Shown here: positions 17,770-25,876 of the stretch, in pieces
Numbering within the stretch: position 1 is the first letter of the stretch
Layout of the letters: the number at the start of each line of letters is the position of its first letter
Assembly: GCA_017302875.1 (NCBI GenBank)
Contig: JAFLCA010000008.1
Span: forward strand, 1-44,450
Length of the DNA stretch: 44,450 nt
Source: Deltaproteobacteria bacterium
GTDB lineage: Bacteria; Bdellovibrionota_C; UBA2361; JAFLCA01
Reading direction: 5' to 3'
Translations under genes and position numbers: made by a program
The notes under the pieces: model-generated
Told to the model about the DNA's origin: nothing
The model's database searches: none
Seen by the model: the letters and a program-made list of their open reading frames with translations, nothing else

Positions 17770-17792
17770 CGTACTGCATCATAAGCAGTACG
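17770..17792 (+). promoter_or_regulatory. Perfect 8-bp inverted repeat between nadA and the small unknown gene
   Basis: CGTACTGC (17770-17777) and GCAGTACG (17785-17792) flank a 7-base spacer in the divergent intergenic region. It could be an operator for either gene or an RNA hairpin in the leader of the plus-strand gene. No T-tract follows directly. Confidence 0.5.
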
Positions 17793-17856
17793 GATGCCGT
17801 GTTGTTTTCAGTGCATGCCAGGGTCGCAAAACTTAGGATTAGGGGGCAAGCGTCAC

Positions 17857-18180
17857 ATGAGTAGCAAGAAGATCCGCAAAGGCAAACCGACTCGCAGCAC
17901 GCTCTCCGACAGCGTCGAAACTATCACCTACAACATTCCCGACTCGCCTTTGTTCGATGTCGAGGACAACGATGTGCTGGGATATGTCGACCAATTCCTC
18001 CGCTCGTACTCCAGAATTCAGCCGCTGGAAAAGACGTCGCTGCTCTCACGCGAGGAGGCGCTTAAGGCACTTGCTGTGCTTGAGAAAGCGCAAAGCGTTG
18101 TGCAGTCACATCTAAAGACCGCCAAGGCGCTAAAGCATATGCTTAACACGCGTGGCGACGAAGCCGGGGAATCCCACTAA
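17857..18180 (+). CDS. Small conserved-looking protein of unknown function
   Basis: A 107-aa soluble protein, not recognised. The first 20 residues are basic (SSKKIRKGKPTR). Residues about 35-50 are acidic (FDVEDNDVLGYVDQFL), and residues about 50-95 look like two or three amphipathic helices (SREEALKALAVLEKAQ and following). No signal peptide, membrane segment or cysteine motif is visible. The start is ATG at 17857 with AGGGGG ten bases upstream; an ATG at 17794 in the same frame is possible but gives a Cys-rich, unlikely N-terminus. The stop overlaps that of the convergent batD. Confidence 0.6.
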   Translation: MSSKKIRKGKPTRSTLSDSVETITYNIPDSPLFDVEDNDVLGYVDQFLRSYSRIQPLEKTSLLSREEALKALAVLEKAQSVVQSHLKTAKALKHMLNTRGDEAGESH

Positions 18181-19940
18181 AGCAAGCGCGCGGTAGTGAG
18201 CGCTTTCTGCCGCATCTCGTCGATGTTCATCGCCGCATCCCGTGAATAGAGCGCAGTGTCCAGCGCGTCCAACGTTGTCAGTAGAGCAAAGCGAACATTC
18301 GAATCCGAAATCGCGCGTTCAGCGAGGACGCGGAACTGTTCACCGCGCAGATCCCCGTCGCCGAGCCGCAACTTCATAGCAGCATAACGCCTAAAAGCGA
18401 TACTTAGAGACTCAAGCGTTTGTGCTCCTTCTATCTCGCTTATCGCCTTGCGGGCGGGTGCGCTGCGACTGCGCATCGCAATCAACATACGAATTGCTGC
18501 CAGAATCGCGATAAGTCCGGCTAAGCCTAGTAGTGCCATCGAAGTGCTGACACGAGAGCTAATCTTCTCGAATGCACTCTCTTCTTCATACGTCGGAGTT
18601 GTTGCCGAGACCGTCGGGGTAGTGACGTTTGGGGCGGTGCGATCTGGGCCCTTCGCAGTCGCATCTACAGCGCTACTGGGCTGCGAGAGTGAAGGTTCCG
18701 CGCTGCCTTCGACGCTCAACACGATTTCCTGGGAGGTGGCTGAGCGATAGCTTTCCTGCGTGGTGTCAAAATATCCGAGTTCGATTGGTGGGACTCTAAT
18801 CTCGCCCGAGCGCAGTGGAACGATTGAAATTCTAAAAATCTTCCTCGACATCAACGCTCCGCCGCTCTCGAAATTTTTCGAAGTCGGAGCATCTTCGTAT
18901 GTCTTTACGCTGGCCGGGGTCTTGAGGTCTACCTTCTTAAGCGGATTGAGATTTCCGGTGCTTGTTACGGTAACTTCGATAGTTTTGGTGTCTCCGACTT
19001 TGAGGCTCCCGGGCGGAATCCGCACCGACACCGTGGTTTCCCCGACGAGCGGAGTCAAGGCTCCCCAGGTATCCAAACCTTTTGGCGCCGGCGGGAGTGG
19101 CTTGACTTCAACTTTTAGTTCGTTTGAATCGACATTTATTTCCTTAAGCGAACCGCCTCCGAAAAAATTATCTAGCATATCGGCGTCGAAAGGATTGAAT
19201 GAATCGAAGGGAAAGCTGCGGTTATGGCGCATCTCACGCACCTGCGCCTTGAGTCTACGGGCAGGGATAGTGAGCGTGCCGGTATTAAGCGGGAAGAGCG
19301 CTTTTCGAAAGCGTAAGATTTCGTATTGGTCTCCCGACATAACCCGCGAACTACGCTCATTGTCCACAATCGTTTCCACCCAAAAGCCATCGAAGGAGAG
19401 ATCTACGAACTGTGGATCGATCAAATTTACCGCCGTTTGGAGTTCCAGTGTTGAATCGATTTGCTGGCCGAGATAGGCGCTCTTGAGATCAACCGACTGG
19501 CGCAAGCTTACGCCGCTGACTTTCTGCGGGCGTGGCGTCGGGGCCTCCTCGGTTACCTTAACTTCCAGGGCATCTGCGTGAAGCGTCTGCCCGCCGACCT
19601 CCACATCGGCGGAAGGAGTAGTCAACGTACCGGCGCGACGTGGGATGAGGCGATAGTTATATGCGACGCGCTTTCTGACATTTCCATTGATGATGGTAAC
19701 GCTACTTTGCGGGCCGATAAAAGAAATACCAAAATCTTCGCTCGGGGAAAGGTGAGGTTGCGAGATCTCGGCTGCGGACTCTATTACCACGGAGAGCACG
19801 AAGGTCTCGCCAAGGGCGCCTACCCGAGGGCTTACTTCTAGAGAGACCTGGGCAATGGCTTGCGATGCCGCCACGCACAAGACGAGAACCAGAAGGAGGA
19901 CTGTTCGCAGAAATTTAGCGGGGACTTCTAGGTTTACCAT
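18177..19940 (-). CDS. batD: BatD-like protein (oxygen-tolerance family)
   Basis: A 587-aa envelope protein of the BatD family. A signal peptide covers residues 1 to about 31 (hydrophobic core, then ASQAIAQ). Several beta-rich domains follow (VSLEVSPRVGALGETF near 32-47 and related segments to about 420). A low-complexity Pro/Thr/Ser linker lies at about 420-460, a membrane helix at about 468-490, and a cytoplasmic helical tail ends the protein. It is the last gene of the moxR-bat operon and overlaps the preceding gene by seven bases. Bat proteins were named for Bacteroides aerotolerance; their biochemical role is still unclear. Confidence 0.85.
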   Translation of the reverse strand: MVNLEVPAKFLRTVLLLVLVLCVAASQAIAQVSLEVSPRVGALGETFVLSVVIESAAEISQPHLSPSEDFGISFIGPQSSVTIINGNVRKRVAYNYRLIPRRAGTLTTPSADVEVGGQTLHADALEVKVTEEAPTPRPQKVSGVSLRQSVDLKSAYLGQQIDSTLELQTAVNLIDPQFVDLSFDGFWVETIVDNERSSRVMSGDQYEILRFRKALFPLNTGTLTIPARRLKAQVREMRHNRSFPFDSFNPFDADMLDNFFGGGSLKEINVDSNELKVEVKPLPPAPKGLDTWGALTPLVGETTVSVRIPPGSLKVGDTKTIEVTVTSTGNLNPLKKVDLKTPASVKTYEDAPTSKNFESGGALMSRKIFRISIVPLRSGEIRVPPIELGYFDTTQESYRSATSQEIVLSVEGSAEPSLSQPSSAVDATAKGPDRTAPNVTTPTVSATTPTYEEESAFEKISSRVSTSMALLGLAGLIAILAAIRMLIAMRSRSAPARKAISEIEGAQTLESLSIAFRRYAAMKLRLGDGDLRGEQFRVLAERAISDSNVRFALLTTLDALDTALYSRDAAMNIDEMRQKALTTARLL

Positions 19941-21934
19941 GATTGCTGCTGATTAGACCTCTTGTTTCCGACCTGGCGACGCAATAATACCGGGGAGTCA
20001 TCGAGCGACTCAAGCCAGGTCTGAGCTTCGCGTTGCTTGAGGGCTTTGGGGTCGTACTGCGCAGGCTGCTGCGCTCCGCCCGGTTGCTCTTCCCTAGAAT
20101 CAGAGTCCCCAGGCTGCTCAGGCTGGGATTGAGCAGTATTCGCTCCTTTTTCGGGCGAGGGGGTGGGTTCTTCGCCTGATTGCTCGCTGGGCCCTGGGGT
20201 AGGAGTGCTTGAGGCGTCCTGCTCCCTTCCCTCAGGGGATTCGTTTGAATCCCTTGGATCTCCTGTTTGCTGCTGCCCTTCAGGCTTCTCCTCCTCATTG
20301 CTCTGGGCGTCGCCTTTATCCGATGGATCGTTCTTTTGCTCCTGTCCTGGTTGCTGATCTTGCTGCTGTCCTTTGTTCTCTTGGTTCTGCTGATTCTCTT
20401 GCTGTTGCTGCTGTTGTTGTTCGGATTTCTTGTCCTGCTCCGAGTCTTCCTTCTTCTGATTGTCCTTATTCTGTTCCTGTTTTTGCTTTTTCTGCTGCTC
20501 TTGTTCCTTCTGCTGCTTCAGGGTTCGGGCTAGTTCGAGATTATGCTCGGCTGCTTCATCCTTGGGTTTAATCGTAAGGGCTTTTTCCAAGGCATCCACT
20601 GCTTGGTCGTATTGCTGGGCTCGAATATCCGCCGTTCCCTTATTGTAAAGTGCGTTAAAGCGATCGCGACCGCTCTCGGACCTGGAGAGAAGCTCCGAGA
20701 AATGCGCCGAGGCTTCCTTAAACTGCTCAAGACGAAATTCCGACGAGGCTAGGGCTTGCAGCGCCTTCAAGTCGTCCGGGTTAGCCCTATAAAGCTGTGC
20801 GAATCCCTTTTTAGCCAAATTAAAATCGCCGCGTTCGTACGCGGCTTGCGCTTCATAGGCAGAGATCGCTTCAGGGGTAGCAGTTTCGGTGGTAGTAGGT
20901 TCTTGGGCGATCGCGCTACGAGCGGTCAGTGCGACGGAAAGAAGCAGCGCGAACAGTAACTCTCGGCGGGCTGCCAATGCTACAAGGCACAACAGTGCGA
21001 GCGGGATCCAGAGCAGGAGAGGACCAAACTCGTTGTAGACTCGAACCTGATCCTGTTCCGTGCTGCCGGTAGCGACTGAAATCTTCTTTGAAATGTCGGC
21101 GAAGATAGCGGCAATGTCTGAGTCGTCAACGGTGGCACGTCGATAGATGCCACCGCTCCCATCTGCCAATTGTTGTAAGCCCGCCTCATTAAGCTTTGAG
21201 ATGACGATCTGGGACTTCGAGTCTTTAAGTAGTATACCGTCTCGTAGCTCGATGGGCTTTCCCTCGAGACTGCCGATGCCAAGCGCCCAAAGTTTGAGTT
21301 TGTAGCCTTTTAGTATGTCGAGGCTCCGCTGGACGACAAGCTCATTGTCCTCGCCATCGGATATCAAAATCACCGCTGGGTGAGTTGCCTTGGTGCTCGT
21401 GAAGCTATTGGCCGCTGTTACGAGTGCTTGGGTAATAGCCGACCCTCCGCTCGAGACGAGTCCAACGGAAATTGAGCTCGTAAAAGTCCGCAGCACCGAG
21501 TAGTCAGCGGTCAGAGGACAGTATAAATAGCTCTCTCCTGCAAACAGGATTATTCCGAGTCGATCCCCACCTGAGGTTTTGGAAACGTAATCGATAATGT
21601 CACGCACCTTCCGCTTGGCGAACTCCATGCGGCTTGGGTTACTATCCTTTGCAGCCATGCTGAGACTGACATCAACCACCAGCATTATATCGCGACCGGA
21701 TCTCGGAACTTTGACGTCTTCATAGCCTAAGTAGGGGCGACTCAGCGCCAGAAGCCCACAAGCGAAGCAGAGCAGGGGGCCATACAGCAAAAGCTTACTA
21801 GAACTGCCGCTGCGGCCAAGCCGGCGCAGGCGCTCCTCCCGCAGAGCCGCAAAGCGAGATAACAACCAATACAAGAGCGGAAGCGTCATAAGCGCCAGCA
21901 ACCATTCCCGCCGTATGAAATCAAGAGACGTCAT
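19934..21934 (-). CDS. BatB-BatC fusion: VWA domain, TPR and Gln-rich tail
   Basis: A 666-aa protein joining two proteins that are separate in many bat operons. It has N-terminal membrane segments at about 10-27 and 48-66. A von Willebrand A domain covers about 82-285 with MIDAS motif DVSLSM at 88-93. A further membrane pair lies at about 305-345. TPR-like repeats occupy about 355-465 (AYERGDFNLAKKGFAQLY; ALYNKGTADIRAQQYDQAV), and a Gln/Glu/Lys/Pro-rich region about 468-630. The tail motif QREAQTWLESLDDSPVLLRRQ-like ending resembles the BatC C-terminus. One base separates it from batA. The junction is in frame with no stop between VWA and TPR parts. Confidence 0.87.
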   Translation of the reverse strand: MTSLDFIRREWLLALMTLPLLYWLLSRFAALREERLRRLGRSGSSSKLLLYGPLLCFACGLLALSRPYLGYEDVKVPRSGRDIMLVVDVSLSMAAKDSNPSRMEFAKRKVRDIIDYVSKTSGGDRLGIILFAGESYLYCPLTADYSVLRTFTSSISVGLVSSGGSAITQALVTAANSFTSTKATHPAVILISDGEDNELVVQRSLDILKGYKLKLWALGIGSLEGKPIELRDGILLKDSKSQIVISKLNEAGLQQLADGSGGIYRRATVDDSDIAAIFADISKKISVATGSTEQDQVRVYNEFGPLLLWIPLALLCLVALAARRELLFALLLSVALTARSAIAQEPTTTETATPEAISAYEAQAAYERGDFNLAKKGFAQLYRANPDDLKALQALASSEFRLEQFKEASAHFSELLSRSESGRDRFNALYNKGTADIRAQQYDQAVDALEKALTIKPKDEAAEHNLELARTLKQQKEQEQQKKQKQEQNKDNQKKEDSEQDKKSEQQQQQQQENQQNQENKGQQQDQQPGQEQKNDPSDKGDAQSNEEEKPEGQQQTGDPRDSNESPEGREQDASSTPTPGPSEQSGEEPTPSPEKGANTAQSQPEQPGDSDSREEQPGGAQQPAQYDPKALKQREAQTWLESLDDSPVLLRRQVGNKRSNQQQSW
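20230..20520 (-). repeat. Low-complexity CAG/CAA-rich segment in the batBC fusion
   Basis: Encodes the Gln/Glu/Lys-rich stretch, including a run of seven or eight Gln near 20399-20422. Codons are mixed CAG and CAA, so it is less slippage-prone than a pure triplet repeat. The opposite strand gives long Leu-rich open frames that are shadows of this composition. Confidence 0.7.
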
Positions 21935-21935
21935 A

Positions 21936-22946
21936 TCAAGGAACCTTCAGGAAAACGCTGCGCGCCAAAAGCAGATACAAGAGGTAGCAAACAAAAGCCG
22001 CCGCTGCGTACTCCACAAAATACTCCTCGACCACCTGCCGCTGCGGCTCTTCTGCGTCGGTGCGGTCGAGTCTGTCGATTTGGTCATACACTTTCGTTAG
22101 ACCATCGATACTTCCAGCGTTGAAGTACACACCACCGGTAATGTTGGCAATTTCCTTAAGCGTGGCCTCGTCAAACTCGGCTTGTGCTCGCAGTTGTCCA
22201 GAGAAAAAACCACCCTGCAGAGATCCGATGGTATCGGCAGATCCGATGCCGATGGTATGGACCTTGACGCCAAGATCCTTTGCAACTTTGGCAGCCTTAA
22301 TTGGATTAACGTGCCCGGAATTACTTACGCCGTCCGTGAGTAAGATCACTGCCTTGCTTTCGCCCGGGAGATCCTGGATTCGCTTTAAGCTTAATCCCAG
22401 ACCATCTCCGATAGCGGTTCCATCGCCAGCAAGCCCGACCTCCAAGTGATCGACAATTTCACTTAACAGTTTGTGATCCAGAGTCAGTGGAGACTGCAAA
22501 AATGCACTACTGCCAAAAACCACCAAGCCAATGCGATCCTCGCCGCGCTCGGTGACGAATTGCGAGACTACGGTCTTGACGCCCTGCATGCGCGAGATGT
22601 TGCCGCGCTTGGAGGCGAAGTCGTCGGTACTCATGCTGCGCGATATATCGATAGACAACATGATATTGCGAGCTTCGTAGGGCGAATTGAGCATGGTCAA
22701 CTTCTGTGGGCGTGCAGCAGCAATCGACAAAAAAATTACAAACAGGAAGCTTAGAATACCCAAGATCGGGGTTCTTAACCTCAGCCGCAGACTGGGCGTC
22801 GCCCCCTCGAGCAACGAAGCGCTAGGCGTTAGCACTGCTTGCGCGGGGCGGCGGCGCACCATGAGGAAGTAGGAGAGCATGACCGGGAACAGAAAAGCCC
22901 AGGGATAAGCGAAGGAAAGGGTCAATAGCGGATAGAGCAGACTCAT
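21936..22946 (-). CDS. batA: BatA-like VWA-domain membrane protein
   Basis: A 336-aa protein with two N-terminal membrane segments (about 10-30 and 60-78), a von Willebrand A domain with MIDAS motif DISRSM at 100-105, the downstream metal-site LLTDGVSNSG, and a C-terminal membrane helix. It is the second VWA protein of the operon, as is typical for batA/batB pairs. The start ATG overlaps the stop of the upstream gene by four bases. Membrane-anchored VWA proteins next to MoxR ATPases are thought to act in assembly or activation of other proteins. Confidence 0.88.
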   Translation of the reverse strand: MSLLYPLLTLSFAYPWAFLFPVMLSYFLMVRRRPAQAVLTPSASLLEGATPSLRLRLRTPILGILSFLFVIFLSIAAARPQKLTMLNSPYEARNIMLSIDISRSMSTDDFASKRGNISRMQGVKTVVSQFVTERGEDRIGLVVFGSSAFLQSPLTLDHKLLSEIVDHLEVGLAGDGTAIGDGLGLSLKRIQDLPGESKAVILLTDGVSNSGHVNPIKAAKVAKDLGVKVHTIGIGSADTIGSLQGGFFSGQLRAQAEFDEATLKEIANITGGVYFNAGSIDGLTKVYDQIDRLDRTDAEEPQRQVVEEYFVEYAAAAFVCYLLYLLLARSVFLKVP

Positions 22947-23434
22947 TTTCCACCCCGCAGTTCCTGCTCGAATCTCTCAATGGTGGAAATCATTTCTCCG
23001 AGGATGGCGGAATCTGACAGCTGCGCCTGTTCAGGTTGATAGGCGTAGGAATCGAGTTCGATAACGAGCTGGAGGAGTCGCTTTAGAGCGGGGGACTTAC
23101 TGCGCTCTAACTCCTGGCTGAGTTCGCGCGGGGCAAGCTGAGCAAGAGGAAGCCCAAGCACAGAAGAGAGCAGGCGTTTTACGGTGAGGGATGCTCGACT
23201 AGATGACTCTTTGCTCAATCCGGAGACGTTATCGCTCCGTAAGCGAATTAGTTCAGAGCGGGCTAGCGCAAAAGCTTCGACTGTTCCCCGCATTCGATGC
23301 CTACGTCCCAACAGGCTTAGTACGAGGAATAGAATTGCGACCGTGACGAGAAGAAGGCCCCAATCGCTCAGGCTCGCCTGGTAGGCAAAGTATGGCAAAG
23401 GAGTAATGTCATATGGGGTTGGAGCAGTTGGCAT
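22943..23434 (-). CDS. DUF4381-like membrane protein
   Basis: A 163-aa protein with one membrane helix at about residues 25-43 (DWGLLLVTVAILFLVLSLL) and a cytoplasmic helical domain. Length, topology and place between the DUF58 and batA genes match the DUF4381 family found in many moxR-bat operons; the sequence itself is weakly conserved. It starts after a one-base gap from the DUF58 stop and overlaps batA by four bases. Function unknown. Confidence 0.7.
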   Translation of the reverse strand: MPTAPTPYDITPLPYFAYQASLSDWGLLLVTVAILFLVLSLLGRRHRMRGTVEAFALARSELIRLRSDNVSGLSKESSSRASLTVKRLLSSVLGLPLAQLAPRELSQELERSKSPALKRLLQLVIELDSYAYQPEQAQLSDSAILGEMISTIERFEQELRGGK

Positions 23435-23435
23435 G

Positions 23436-24338
23436 TTAGTGAGCTCTAGCGTGGCGGCGATGCATTAGGTCGGCAAGCGGACGCAGCGTGCCTTCTTCTA
23501 TCCGCATAAAATCTGCGCCCGCTAAGCGACAGGACTCCTGAAAGTTCTCGACGCGTTTCCTCTGTAGGGCCTCTAGATGTCTACGCACGCCAGGCGATGA
23601 GGTGTCGAGCAAAACGGTCTTTCCCGACTCGGCATCTTGAAACTCGGTAATTCCCGCGCGGGGAACGCTCGCTGCAAAGGAGTCCTCAAGCAACACGCAA
23701 ATCAAATCATGGCGGCGTGCCAGCAGGCGCAGCTCTGGCTCAAAGGGCGGAGCAAGAAAATCTGAAACTAGAAAGACGATGCTGGGGCGGCGTTGCTGCT
23801 TGAGAAACTCGCTAATAGAAGCTTTAAGGTCGGTCGCAGCTGCAAGTTGGCGATGTTTGAGAAGACTCAGCATCACCTTTTGAAACTGGCGGCGCGAATG
23901 TGTGGGAGGGAAGAATTCTTCGATATGATTGGAAAACAAGCAGAGTCCGAGCTGGTCGTGGCTCTGCTGCGCTAGCATTGAAATAACAGCCGCAAATTCG
24001 AGAGCTTTGAGGTGCTTGGTTTTCGGAACACCATGATTCGTTGAGTTGCTGATGTCCACTGCCACGACAACCCGCTGTTGGCGATCTTCCTCGAAGGATT
24101 TAACGTAAGCCTTCCCGGTGCGCGCCGTGACTTTCCAGTGGATGTGCTTCACGTCGTCGCCGGCTATATATTCTCGAAGATCGGAAAACACCAAGCCGCT
24201 GCCTTTAAATGCCGACCGATAGTTGCCAATCAGGTCCGTGTTGATGGCGCGCCGAGTCTTAAGCTCAATGCGACGCAGCTCAGAAAGCAACGCTGGGCTC
24301 AGTAAATCGGTAAAGGTGCGAGCTTGAATCTCGGACAT
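23436..24338 (-). CDS. DUF58 family protein
   Basis: A 300-aa soluble protein with the DUF58 hallmark at about 55-77 (SDLREYIAGDDVKHIHWK then ARTGK), followed by a VWA-like half with AVDISNSTNH near 92-101. DUF58 proteins accompany MoxR ATPases and VWA proteins and are thought to be part of the same machine. It overlaps the moxR gene by one base, an arrangement that implies coupled translation. Confidence 0.9.
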   Translation of the reverse strand: MSEIQARTFTDLLSPALLSELRRIELKTRRAINTDLIGNYRSAFKGSGLVFSDLREYIAGDDVKHIHWKVTARTGKAYVKSFEEDRQQRVVVAVDISNSTNHGVPKTKHLKALEFAAVISMLAQQSHDQLGLCLFSNHIEEFFPPTHSRRQFQKVMLSLLKHRQLAAATDLKASISEFLKQQRRPSIVFLVSDFLAPPFEPELRLLARRHDLICVLLEDSFAASVPRAGITEFQDAESGKTVLLDTSSPGVRRHLEALQRKRVENFQESCRLAGADFMRIEEGTLRPLADLMHRRHARAH

Positions 24339-25291
24339 TAAGGCACCGTCACGCTTTTCAAGAGGGTCTGTACAATCTCGTCGCTGCTAATTCCGCGCGC
24401 CTCGGCCTCGAAGCTGGGCAGAATGCGATGGCGAAGCACGTCCAGCGCGACTTCCTTAACTTCGTCCGGCGTTACGAAGTTCTTTCCGCGAATGTAGGCC
24501 AAGCTGCGAGCGCAGCTCTGCAGCGCAATGCTTGCGCGCGGTGAGGCGCCCCAGTCAACCATTCCCTGCAGTCCGAAGGGGCCGGCGGCACGCGTGGCCT
24601 GTACGAGCGTTACGATGTAACGATCAATTTTCGGATCGACGAAAACTTGGAGGACGCCAGCGCGGAGCTCTCGCAGTTGCTCGACTCCCAGCACTTTGTG
24701 AAGAGCCGGTGGTCCCGCTGCTTCGCGGGTAGCCATGCTGATAATTTGCAGTTCCTCTTCCGCGCTTGGATATCCCACTTTTACTTTCATCAAAAAGCGA
24801 TCAACCTGCGCTTCTGGCAGCGGGTAGGTGCCCTCCTGCTCGATTGGATTCTGAGTTGCCAGCACCAAAAAGGGATCGGGAAGAGCAAAGGTAGTCTCTC
24901 CTATGCTTACCATGCGTTCTTGCATCGCCTGGAGAAGAGCCGACTGAACCTTGGCTGGGGCACGGTTGATCTCGTCTGCGAGTAGCAGGTTGGTGAAAAG
25001 CGGGCCCTTTCTAATGACGAACTCGCCGGTGTTCGGGCGAAACACTTCTGTTCCGATCAAGTCGGAAGGAAGTAAGTCTGGCGTAAATTGGACGCGATTC
25101 ATCTTCGCGTCTATGCAAGTTGTCAGAGCCGTCAGCGTTTTTGTTTTCGCCAGACCAGGCACGCCCTCCAGTAACACGTGTCCGCCGGAGAGTAGGGCGA
25201 CCATGAGTCGCTCGATCAGATACTCCTGGCCGACAATATGCTTGTGCAGTTCCTGTTTGAGGCTCTGAAATACTTCTTGATGTGGGTTCAT
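24338..25291 (-). CDS. MoxR family AAA+ ATPase
   Basis: A 317-aa AAA+ ATPase and first gene of the moxR-DUF58-DUF4381-batA-batBC-batD operon. Visible motifs are HKHIVGQEYLIERLM, Walker A GVPGLAKTKT, Walker B LLLADEINRAPAK, sensor 1 LATQNPIEQEGTYPLPEAQ, and the C-terminal RHRILPSFEAEA lid typical of MoxR. The start was set at ATG 25291 (MNPHQEVFQ), where homologues begin; the frame stays open upstream to 25447, but that extension has no family features. MoxR ATPases are chaperone-like and work with VWA proteins. Confidence 0.92.
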   Translation of the reverse strand: MNPHQEVFQSLKQELHKHIVGQEYLIERLMVALLSGGHVLLEGVPGLAKTKTLTALTTCIDAKMNRVQFTPDLLPSDLIGTEVFRPNTGEFVIRKGPLFTNLLLADEINRAPAKVQSALLQAMQERMVSIGETTFALPDPFLVLATQNPIEQEGTYPLPEAQVDRFLMKVKVGYPSAEEELQIISMATREAAGPPALHKVLGVEQLRELRAGVLQVFVDPKIDRYIVTLVQATRAAGPFGLQGMVDWGASPRASIALQSCARSLAYIRGKNFVTPDEVKEVALDVLRHRILPSFEAEARGISSDEIVQTLLKSVTVP

Positions 25292-25326
25292 GTTTTTCCG
25301 GCGAGTGAAAGTAAGACGACCAGTCG

Positions 25327-25354
25327 ATTCTATTAAATTAAGGAATTTCAACAA
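25327..25354 (-). promoter_or_regulatory. Candidate promoter of the moxR-bat operon
   Basis: On the minus strand TTGTTG (25354-25349) and TAGAAT (25332-25327) are separated by 16 bases; the -10 matches the consensus in five of six positions. The leader would be about 30 bases. Confidence 0.45.
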
Positions 25355-25393
25355 GCTCCCGCGATGCAAGCGGCCGCACGGGAAGATTCCCAC

Positions 25394-25422
25394 TTGGCAG
25401 AATCCTGTTTGAGTCTTAGGAT
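25394..25422 (+). promoter_or_regulatory. Candidate promoter of the doxX gene
   Basis: TTGGCA (25394-25399) and TAGGAT (25417-25422) are 17 bases apart. The -10 overlaps AGGA (25418-25421), which could instead be the Shine-Dalgarno sequence of the ATG at 25429. Both cannot serve fully, so one reading is wrong or the transcript starts at the ATG. Confidence 0.35.
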
Positions 25423-25428
25423 TTGGGC

Positions 25429-25839
25429 ATGAAGATGAACGAACCAATAGGCAATCCCATTTACGCGCCTTTCTTTGTGCGAGTTAGCTTGGGCATCTAT
25501 TTCGTGTTAGCGGGATTTTCTAAATTGGAAAATATTCCTGGTTTCGTGCACGAGGTGCAGGGGCATCATATTTTGCCCGAGCATGCGGCAACGCTTTACG
25601 CAATTTTGCTGCCTTACGCAGAGATGGCCACCGGTTCTCTCTTGGTAGTGGGGATCTGGACTACCCTAGCGGCCATGCTTTCTTCTTTAATGCTCGTTTC
25701 GTTTGTGTATGCTTTTGGAATTTTTCCGGGCGGATCGCATCTCTTCAATAAGGACATCTTGTTGTTAGGGGGCTCCCTCTCGCTGCTTTGGAGCGGGGCA
25801 GGAGCGCTCAGTATCGATCGTTTCCGCAAGACGGGTTGA
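25429..25839 (+). CDS. DoxX family membrane protein
   Basis: A 136-aa protein with four predicted membrane helices, at about 14-30, 50-70, 74-92 and 104-120. The family signature FVRVSLGIYFVLAGFSKL is near residues 13-30. DoxX-type proteins have been described as quinone-linked membrane subunits or redox-stress partners; the exact role here is unknown. ATG 25429 is favoured by AGGA seven bases upstream; a second ATG lies at 25435. Divergent from the moxR operon, with about 137 bases between. Confidence 0.85.
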   Translation: MKMNEPIGNPIYAPFFVRVSLGIYFVLAGFSKLENIPGFVHEVQGHHILPEHAATLYAILLPYAEMATGSLLVVGIWTTLAAMLSSLMLVSFVYAFGIFPGGSHLFNKDILLLGGSLSLLWSGAGALSIDRFRKTG

Positions 25840-25840
25840 T

Positions 25841-25870
25841 TTTCCATCATTTCGCGGCTTGTGCTAGAAC
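25841..25870 (+). promoter_or_regulatory. Candidate extended -10 promoter of tilS
   Basis: TGCTAGAAC at 25862-25870 is an extended -10 element (TAGAAC, four of six), with a weak -35 TTTCCA at 25841-25846. The tilS ATG follows six bases later without a Shine-Dalgarno sequence, so the mRNA could be leaderless. Confidence 0.35.
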
Positions 25871-25876
25871 CTTGTC

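Noticed and set aside
18760..19476. A 238-codon plus-strand open frame opposite batD
   Set aside because: It is an antisense shadow of a well-supported BatD protein and has low-complexity Ser/Leu/Arg composition.
20267..20533. A very Leu-rich plus-strand frame that looks like a membrane protein
   Set aside because: It is the complement of the CAG/CAA-rich batBC segment; poly-Leu arises from CTG/TTG runs.
25292..25447. A longer MoxR starting at 25447
   Set aside because: The extra 52 residues are unlike any MoxR N-terminus and overlap the doxX promoter and start.
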